From the NCBI RefSeq assembly GCF_040939455.1, contig NC_134106.1, positions 84,699,001 to 84,763,000 on the forward strand: DNA of 64,000 nt, in the 5' to 3' direction. The position numbers were made by a program, and so were the translations under genes. Source of the DNA: Microcebus murinus. Its lineage: Eukaryota; Chordata; Mammalia; Primates; Cheirogaleidae. Under the pieces are notes generated by a model, which ran no database searches, had not been told where the DNA came from, and saw only the letters and a list, made by a program, of their open reading frames with translations. Every line of letters starts with the position of its first letter. The first letter of the stretch is position 1. Of this stretch, positions 56,251 to 64,000 are shown in pieces.

Positions 56251-56999
56251 AGATTCGTCCTGCCCAAGGCCGCTGGCACCTGTGGAGAGTGAGTGCTCAG
56301 ATCTGAATGGGAACCTAGGTAGCACACACAGCACAGCATCCGCTAAAGGAATTCCACACTCAAAGATTAACATGATCAAATTATTTCTTTAAAAAAACCA
56401 TCTTGTCAGAAGTCAGAAGAAAGAATCAGAAGAGTTCCTAACAAGTTAGTAATGCTATACTAATAATGTCGCTATATTTATATTTACATATTTGTATTAG
56501 TACATGAAGGACAGCATATTTCTATCATGGAGAAACTCCAAGGTAGGGATTATAAGAGAAATATAGAAAAATATAGTCTACATGCAACAGTAATTCTGCC
56601 AGGATGTTGCTATTTCGAGGCCTTATAAATCTTACCATGATTCCATGATTAGTCAATGTCCTATTTATCACAAAAGTGTTTCCATCCTGTCACTATGCAA
56701 GATGAACCAAAGCAGCCAGTACATTCTTACCTAGTGATAGCAGGGCAAACAAATTGAGATTCTTATATAATTTTCCTGAGCATTAGGATATGGATAAAGT
56801 TATAATGGATGCAACAGTAAGGAAAAATACACCTGAAACTAATGGATCCCAGAAGGTAATAGATTACATGAGCGCTTAGTTGTTCTTCCTTCTCTAACCT
56901 TGGTGGAAAGCAAAGCTAGAGAAGACAAGTGAAAATAGAAAGGGAAGGAGAATATTTTTAAAATTCTCTTCTTTTTGCTTCACAAGGGTAATTTATAAA
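56251..56999. other. Unassigned DNA, no gene seen
   Basis: AT-rich with no recognised repeat and no frame of note. Confidence 0.5.
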
Positions 57000-57510
57000 T
57001 ATGCTCCTTGTAAGAGTTTAGGGAATATGAAATAAAAATAATCTCTCATCTTACCACCAAGAAATAATCACTGCTAAGATTTCTAGATTGCTATTATTTC
57101 TTTTATGATAATATATTAAACAAAATAGTTATACTATATATTATAAATTCATAGCTTGTTTCAGTTAATATTGTATCATAAAATTTTTTATTATTAAAAG
57201 TAATTATTTGAAAATGCTTACATTCAGTTTCAGTGTAGTACTCCATCATATGAATATGTCATATTCCCTTTTATTGGACATTGAGGCTATTTTCCAATTT
57301 TTTTTTACTGTTATAATTGGTGCTGGAAAGAATATTGTTTTGCTGAAAAGTTTCAATATAGCCCTTGTTAGTGAGGAAAAATTTCTAAAATCAAAGATGA
57401 TGGGTCAAATTACACAACTTTTTTTAATGCTCTTGATTCAACCACCCAAATTGTTTCCAGAATTGTGGTTTCGTTTCTCATTTCCATGAGCAACACGTGT
57501 GTGTTCATCT
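57000..57510 (-). mobile_element. Old L1M 3' UTR, antisense
   Basis: 'agtgtagtactccatcatat', 'ttattggacattgaggctat' and 'gatgggtcaaattacacaac' are the reverse of the L1M 3' UTR/ORF2 end. The 93-residue plus frame across it is not a gene. Confidence 0.6.
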
Positions 57511-57860
57511 AACCACACGCATTTCAAAATGGAGTTTTGTTTTAACTTTCTACCAGTATGATAGAAGTAAGTGTGGTTTTGTTGTTGCTGTCTTGTTTTG
57601 GACTTTTTTTGTTGTTTTTAGTTACTGGGTTGACTCTTATCCATTTGAGTCTGCTTATAGATGGCATTCCCAGGGCCACATGTGAAAGGTTGGCTAGTGC
57701 CACCTAACCCCTTACCCAGTTCTCAGTCTATGATGTGCATTTCACCTGAGCAGCTCTGGAGGGGTTAAGGCAGGACACCACTCTGAGGTGGTAGGAGATC
57801 AAATACCAAACTTCCCAGGGTGCTGTCTAGGCAAAAAGACCTTATTTTTAGGAGCTATAG
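57511..57860. other. Unassigned DNA, no gene seen
   Basis: Short T-rich section, then moderately GC-rich text, with nothing recognised. Confidence 0.45.
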
Positions 57861-58268
57861 TGTTATTGTGTGAAATGTGTCCCCAGTTCTCCAAATTCAT
57901 CCACTGAATCCCTAACCCTACGACCTCAGAATGTGACTTTATTTGAAGATAGAGTCTTTGCAGAGGCAATCAAGTTAAAGTGGGTCCATCAGGGGGGTGC
58001 CGAATCCAATACGACAATAGTCCTTATAAAAAGGGCAAGTTTGGACACCAAGACAGACATAGAGGGAAGAAAATGTGAAGAAACGGGGAGAAAATAGCCA
58101 TCTACAAGCCCAGGAGAGAGGCATGGATCAGACACTTTCCTCACAGCCTCTGAAGGAACCAACCCTCTTGGACTCTCAGCCTCCGGAACTGTGAGACAAT
58201 AAATGTCCACGGCTTGGGCCACCTGGTCTGTGGCGCTTGGTTACAACAGCCCTACAGCAACCACTACC
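57861..58268 (+). mobile_element. MLT1 LTR, sense, solo
   Basis: 'tgttattgtgtgaaatgtgt', 'ctcagaatgtgactttattt', 'ttataaaaagggcaagtttg' and 'gactctcagcctccggaact' follow an MLT1 LTR of about 400 bases, with 'caataaatg' as its polyadenylation signal. Internal sequence is absent. 'ctata' occurs near both ends, but the 5-bp duplication is uncertain. Confidence 0.82.
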
Positions 58269-58600
58269 TATATATTCCAGAATCTGATGAGTCCTGTTGT
58301 ATTTCTCTCCATCCTGTACAGTCATTTTCTGGAAGGTTGAAGAACACATTTAGAGAGCCTGCCTCAGCATTCAGGAATGGGCCGGCGTGCTGTGCTGTGT
58401 CACACAACCATGCGCTCTGGGCATTGTGGACCACCATTGACGCTGAACCACTCAGAGCCTGCCCCTGGAAGTGCAGGAGTAAGACCCAGAGCTGGCCTCT
58501 GCAAAGCTCTTGGACTGGGAGGTCATGGGTCTTCAGGCTGCAGGGAGGTCACCAGAGCCCCACATGCAGGAAGCCTGTTGGGAGAGAAGGGAGACTCAGA
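58269..58600. other. Unassigned DNA between MLT1 and L1
   Basis: The 151-residue frame 58214-58669 starts in the LTR, crosses this stretch and ends in L1; it is not a gene. Nothing else is recognised. Confidence 0.5.
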
Positions 58601-58783
58601 GAAAAATCACAGGGAAATGCAAATTATAACCACATGGAGGTGTCATCTCACACCAGTAAGAATGACTGATTATTAATGAGGCAAAGAATAACAGATGCTT
58701 GCGAGGATGCAGAGAAAAGAGACTCTCACGCAGTGCTGGAATGTAAATTAGTACAACCACTATGGAAAACTGTATGGAGAGCA
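58601..58783 (+). mobile_element. L1 ORF2 C-terminal fragment, sense
   Basis: 'aaatgcaaattataaccaca' then 'caccagtaagaatgactgat' and 'ggaatgtaaattagtacaac' match ORF2. The frame reads ECKLVQPLWKTVWR. Truncated on both sides. Confidence 0.85.
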
Positions 58784-60855
58784 TGGATGGGCCCCTCCTT
58801 TGGGCTCTATATTTGGGGACTTTGGTGGATCTGGAAATTTTCCCAGATTCTTCCACCAAAACTGTCAGTCCTAGATCTTGGGGAGTAGTGCAAGAGTTAT
58901 ACTTCTTCTGTATTCTTCAGCATTTTGGTGGTGAGAAGGGAGATGCTACACCAAGGATGATTTCTCAGATGCCATTTTAAATTGATGCCTCAGGCTCAGT
59001 CTTGAAACAGAAGAGCCTTTTAACTAAAACCACACAGTCACTTTTCTTCCTTTATTTTGCAATGATTAAGAGAGGATTTAAAAACCCTCCCTGTTCTTTC
59101 ATAGGTCTCTATTTAGAAAGTGTTGTGAATGGCTAAAAATATTAGCCCTAATCGTAAAATAACATTGCAACCACATAAAAACACTCCAAAGGTTAGTATG
59201 TAAAGAATACGCTCCTATGTGTTTATACAGATATAATTGCTTATATCCACCCTGATTTCACTGTAACTCAAACTCCTGCCTCTTCTTTATCCCTTAATCT
59301 ATCTTCCTCCATATATGATTAGAATATAAAATAAAGTCTTTGTCCTCAAATAATTTAGAACCTTATTGGGATTGTTTATTTATTTATTTATTGGAAAATG
59401 AGGAGAGGAGAAAAGTAGACAAACAAATAAATCCAATGCAGCATTTTATGTGTAATAATAAAAATATATACAAAGACACATAAGGTTCTGAAGTGGCTTT
59501 AGCTGTGTCTAGAATTGCTGGGAAAGCTTCCAAGGAAAGTTACACTGGAAGAATAAGAAAAAATTTTCAGGCAGTAGATGGGTAAAAATTGTTCTAAAGA
59601 AAAAGCTTGATGACAAACTCACATAGCCTGAGTCGAGTGCTGAGAAGAGAGGCTGGAACCAGGAGGAGTTGGTGATAATGGGTGTGCATGGAATGAGCTT
59701 GGAGTAAACTGGAAGGCTCCTTCTAGCTCTGGAATCCTATGATCCCATGCTCCAACCTAAAGCTCCACTGAACCATGAGGATTGGCTGTCATGGAGTTTT
59801 AAATAACAATCTTGCCCACTGGTTTGGGGACAGTAATCATTTGTTCTAGGTAAATAGGCAGAATGACTACTTCATTATCTGTGTCCTTTGGCCAGGAAAG
59901 GTTGTCCACACAAAGCCGTGGGCTGGTGATATGTTTTATTTATTTGCAAGACCTTCTCAACTAGAGACTAGCCAGGTGGTTTGAGGAACACTATTTTCTG
60001 CTGCACATCCATTTGTGACTGAAAGTACAATGATGGGTCCCCTATCTGTCCTTGTTGCCGAAACATCACTTGCACCTGCTGGGACTTTGCATCCTGTCTC
60101 GACTTTGCTCCAAGCTCCTGGTGTTGCCTTCCTGAGTGCAGCAGGTGCTCAGGCCTCCTTTCTCAGTGGATGATTTCTCTTTATATTTCTCTTCGTTACC
60201 TGGTGTGGCCTTGGAATGTGGGAGAACACAGCCCTCGTGCTGGTAGAAATCCTACCTCCATGTTTTAGGGATTGATCCTTCATAGATTTCCACTCATTTT
60301 CTGAAGTCTGCATGGGGCAGAGCTGACTCTTCCAAAGGCATTAACACAATCCAAGTGCATGTGGGCAAAATTGGTGTTCCCTGCTATCTCCCTGTGAAAA
60401 TAATAATACTTTAGTATGGTGGTGATGGCATATGAGGAGGCTGACATTGTAGGACAGTAGACAGGTAGGTGAGAATAGGTAGAAATATTCCACTGCAAAT
60501 CTTCCCCAGCTTGTATTTAAAATAGTAAAAGAGAGCTGAAGAGATAAGACTAATAGGATTTAGACACCTTCGTCAACTCCTACTAAAATACTGAGCCTCA
60601 TGTTGTGTTGTAAGAAGATATTAAATGGGCCTCTTTCAAAGATCAGAGTTTGAGGTGAAGACAAGAAATGGTCTATCTGGGATTTAAATTATATTTTTAA
60701 AAAATGATATAGTTTCTTTTTTGCATCCGTATCTACTTTCTGTAAGAGATCTACCTATGTAAGAGGAAAGCTCTAGCTCCAAGAAGAAAATCGCCTCTTA
60801 ACCTCCCCCACACACCATCTTCTGCTCTTGGGAGTCATTCAATATAAAGATGCCG
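58784..60855. other. Unassigned DNA
   Basis: About 2 kb with no named repeat or gene. A short TTTA run lies at 59370-59391. 'ccttctagctctggaatcct' near 59720 is a phrase often seen in old SINE-related DNA but is too short to call. Confidence 0.45.
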
Positions 60856-60859
60856 AATT

Positions 60860-60962
60860 GAAAATCAAAGCAAGGCGCCTTGATTCTACTTCTGCCTCTG
60901 AGAGTTAAACTGGGCACTTAGCTTGTTTGGGGCATAAGTTTCCTTAGCTAAGCAGGGAAGGG
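60860..60962 (+). mobile_element. MIR core, sense (tentative)
   Basis: 'gattctacttctgcctctga', 'actgggcacttagcttgttt' and 'ataagtttccttagctaag' line up loosely with the MIR core. Confidence 0.45.
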
Positions 60963-61699
60963 GGCTGGTCCTTGGGAATTAGAGGAATCAGTGACAAAAA
61001 TCTACTTTGGATTTCCTTTGGATAATAAGGAAAAACTGGTTATGGGTGTGGAAATGATGGAAAATGGGGAAGTGACCATATTACCTTAGACACTACAGAA
61101 GCAAAGAGAAGAGAGGCAGAATCCACCACAGACTCATGACTCAGAGGAAAGAAAAGCTAATAGGCACAGCACGCTGAAGGAAAGGGGGCTCAAGAGGGAG
61201 GGTGGCACCAGAAACAGGGCTCTTACCACACAGTTCAGAGTGGCCCACTGGGAATCAGGGGAGGAATAACAGGCATGGAAGTGACATCTAAAAAGTGAGT
61301 GTGGCTCAAGTGACCTCAAAATATAGCCCCAAGATGGGCAGAGGTGCCCTAATTAGGGGTGAAAATAAAGAAGATTATCTTTTAAAATGCAGGCTTGATG
61401 ATTATTGCCCCTTCTTAAAATCCCATTCTCTGTAGAAAACATGAAAACCAAGCCTGCTAACTAAGATGCTATTCAGCATCATTCTTCAGTCTCCAACTCC
61501 TAGACGATGCCTTAGATGTGTTAGGAGATGATGCCTTAGATCTGCCCCTAAATGTGACACTTAAAAAAGCTGCTCCTCAGCTACACCACCCTTTGCTTCT
61601 TTGATGGTGCAATGCCTACTTGTCTTCTTAAATTCTGTTTTCATTCTGTGCAATGCTTACACCAAGAATCAAACATGAGAGGCATAAATAGAATATAAA
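60963..61699. other. Unassigned DNA, no gene seen
   Basis: No repeat or gene recognised. 'tgccttagatctgcccct' at about 61537 follows a near-copy 'gatgccttagatgtg' at 61505, a small tandem duplication. Confidence 0.45.
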
Positions 61700-62095
61700 A
61701 AAGTGCCCATTCTCCTTCCCCACAAAGACAATTGTTGATAATTTATTGTGTATGTTTCTATATTTCTATGTATATACCAAAATGTCTATTATTATATTTA
61801 AATAAAATATTTTATATAAGATTATGCATGTATACATGCATAATTATATGTATCTATCTTAGCAATTTTCTGTTTTCATTTATTCTACCTAATATGATAT
61901 TTTGGGCATCTTTTCATATAAATACATAAAGCTTTTTCTCATTTATTTTAACAACTGTTATAGTAATATGCTATATATTATTTAACCAATGCCTTTTTAA
62001 TGTTACTTAGATATTTAGAATTTATTCCTACCATAAACATATACATTCTTGCACATCTATCTTGTACAAATATGGGTCTACTTTTCTTATTGATT
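61700..62095 (-). mobile_element. Old L1M 3' UTR, antisense (tentative)
   Basis: 'gggcatcttttcatataaat', 'tatttaaccaatgccttttt' and 'agaatttattcctaccataa' resemble a reversed L1M 3' UTR. Very AT-rich and diverged. Confidence 0.45.
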
Positions 62096-63040
62096 TTTTT
62101 CATTAATCATTTATTCAACAATCATTAATTAAGCACTTGTTATTTATTAGAATCTGCTCAAAGCTCACATGCACTATGAAGCCTAAAACTCCCAACTCTC
62201 TTGATTAAGGCAAAATTACTCCCGTCTCTCTCTCATCTCCCTGTTTATACATTTTTGTACATCTCCCTGTTTGTTTATACATCTTTCTGGACTGTGAGAA
62301 TTGTAAAGGCTGTAACCATTGTTCCACTTTTCAAAAAATACAATAAAAGTACATCTTTAGATTACAGATTATAAGACTGAGTACTGTTTCCCGACAAACT
62401 CTCTAGCATATTTAGAGCATTTCAATGAAAGACAGAAGTCTTGATGCATCAGAACGGATTACTTAAAACCAGGCCATGCCAGATTATCCACATTTTCTTA
62501 GAGGGTTTTTATATGACAAACATAGATCAGGGAATGTTGCAGATAAAAACGATCTTGATTTCAGCAAGACATTTAAAATAAAAAATAACCTCTTATGCTT
62601 ATAGAGGAAAAACGTATTCAATGATAGTGTCAACAGGTAAATTTATAATTGGTTGAACAATTGTGTCTAAGAGTAGAGCTAAATAAATCAACACCAAGCT
62701 AGGAGAACTTAGAGAATACCACAGGATTTTGGCTTTGTCCTACACAGAGTTAAGGAGAAAATGTCTTCCTAAAGGCTCACACAGCAAGTCCACAACAGAA
62801 TGGCACAAATGCTGGGTTCTTGGCTTTTTGTAGAGTAGAGCTTGCATTTGCTGAGCTTGTGGTCCCTGGGACATACTGACAGGATATGAAGATGGCTGGA
62901 TCAGATAGATGTCCCATTTTAGGGCGCTTTTAATTTTCTCTTTTTCCCTGAATTGATTAGACAAAACTAGATGATGATAATTCAGATATTTCAATACAGA
63001 AAAAAAAAATCACCTATCATAGCCTGGTGTATTCTCCTAT
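62096..63040. other. Unassigned DNA with L2-like traces
   Basis: 'atttattcaacaatcattaa' at 62110 and 'ctggactgtgagaattgtaa' at 62288 recall L2 3' text, but not enough to call. No gene is seen. Confidence 0.4.
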
Positions 63041-64000
63041 ATTGACTGCATTATTTTTAAAACTTTTCATGTCGGGATCATTGTAAATTCACATGCAGTT
63101 GTAAGGGATAATACAGAGAGAGCCTGGATTTGATTTACACAATTTCCCCCAGTGGTAACATCTTGCATAACTGTAGTACAACATTAAAATCAGGAAATTG
63201 ATATTGATAGGATCGATCAACCTTATTTAGAATGTACCAGTTTTCTATGCACTCATTTGTGTATGTGTGTCATTTCTTTGTGCAATTTTATCACATCTGT
63301 GGATTCATGTGATCACCATCACAGTCAACACGTGTAACAGTTCCCTTGCAAGGATCTCTCGCCCTTGCCTCTGATAGCCATGGACATCCCTCCTCTCCTC
63401 CCCAACCCTTGCCTAACCCCTGGCAACCCACTCTTCTGTTTCTCACCTCTATAATCCTGTCATTTCAAGAATAGAGATGTACAATGGTACATAAACTTAA
63501 AAAAAATTTTCCCCTCAGCACAATTCCTTTGAGATCCATCCAGGTTATATGTGTCAATAGTTCATTCCTTTTTATCGTCAATAATATTCCATGGTATGCA
63601 TGTACCACAGTTTGTTTAAACATTCACTCAATGAAAGACATTTGGGTTGCTTCCAGTTTTTGGCAATTGACAAAGATGCTATGAACAATTGGGTATGGTT
63701 TTTTCTTCTTTTTTTGAACCTAAGTTTCCCACTTTGAGCTAAATGCCTAGGAGAATCATCATGGGCTCATATGGCAGGTGCATGTTTATTGTATAAGAAA
63801 TTGCCCTACTTTTTTCTAGAGTGGTTTTAAAAGTTTGCATTTCTGCCAGCTATGTATGAAGATTCCATTTCTCCATATTTTCACTAACATTAATGTTGTC
63901 ATTTTTTTTAGCTGTTCTAATAGATATGAAGTGGTAGCTCATTGTGGTTTTAATTTGCATTTCCTTAATGGATATTGATGGTGAGCTTTTTGTCATGTGC
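63041..64000 (-). mobile_element. L1M 3' UTR and ORF2 end, antisense, runs off window
   Basis: 'aaattcacatgcagttgtaa', 'cagtggtaacatcttgcata', 'catgtgatcaccatcacagt' and, later, 'aatattccatggtatgcatg' and 'acatttgggttgcttccagt' are the reverse of an L1M 3' end. It is the same class as 16755-18832. All frames are broken. Confidence 0.85.

Noticed and set aside
58214..58669. 151-residue plus-strand frame
   Set aside because: It runs from an MLT1 LTR across unassigned DNA into an L1 fragment, so it is a chance composite.

Overview
This window is nuclear DNA from a primate, and almost certainly a strepsirrhine (lemur or loris type). The evidence is three full-length Alu copies (11549-11890, 15679-16020, 54465-54806). 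Each has, between its two arms, the 'attggccaact' plus TA-rich stretch typical of strepsirrhine Alus. There are also three L1 3' ends of one shared type (3382-3491, 17911-18115, 54021-54450). Genus cannot be told from the sequence alone.

I find no supportable host protein-coding gene. Open frames are short, lack splice or promoter context, and mostly lie in repeats. The window reads as intergenic DNA or the inside of a very large intron, AT-rich and built from layers of transposable elements.

Layout. 1-5.3 kb: unassigned DNA, then a large antisense L1 holding a young L1 3' end and a 3'-truncated Hsmar1 mariner with a broken transposase. 5.3-9.5 kb: unassigned DNA with an old Alu, an MLT1 LTR and two hAT fossils. 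9.5-14.5 kb: a one-ended ERV-L provirus (MLT2-type LTR with a long AG run, broken gag and pol, no 3' LTR) carrying a lemur-type Alu with clean target-site duplications. 15.4-16 kb: a short hAT element with 8-bp duplications, then a second Alu. 16.7-22.7 kb: a mosaic of antisense L1 interrupted by an LTR-like unit, a young L1 end and a MaLR LTR. 23-27 kb: L2, three consecutive MIR tails, another MIR, MER3 and L2. 27-35.8 kb: mostly unassigned, with a MaLR LTR flanked by a perfect 5-bp duplication. 35.8-38.1 kb: a U2 snRNA pseudogene fragment, a Tigger 3' end and an L1M 3' UTR. 40.5 kb: a strong G-quadruplex run. 41.4-43.4 kb: antisense L1 split by MER1 with 8-bp duplications. 44-53 kb: L1M, MIR, MER5A, MER58, a free Alu monomer, L2, and a long GAAA array. 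54.0-54.8 kb: a nested L1 plus Alu sharing one target site present in three copies. 54.8-64 kb: unassigned DNA, L1M pieces, an MLT1 LTR and a final antisense L1M running off the window.

The elements do not work together as a system; they are successive insertions whose nesting gives relative ages. Family names come from recognising consensus features by eye, without a repeat-library search, so subfamily names are provisional. I saw no undescribed biological system. The best follow-ups are the unrecognised 91-residue minus-strand frame at 31881-32156, the unclassified antisense block at 54825-56250, the G-run at 40488-40521 and the shared-target nest at 54003-54824.
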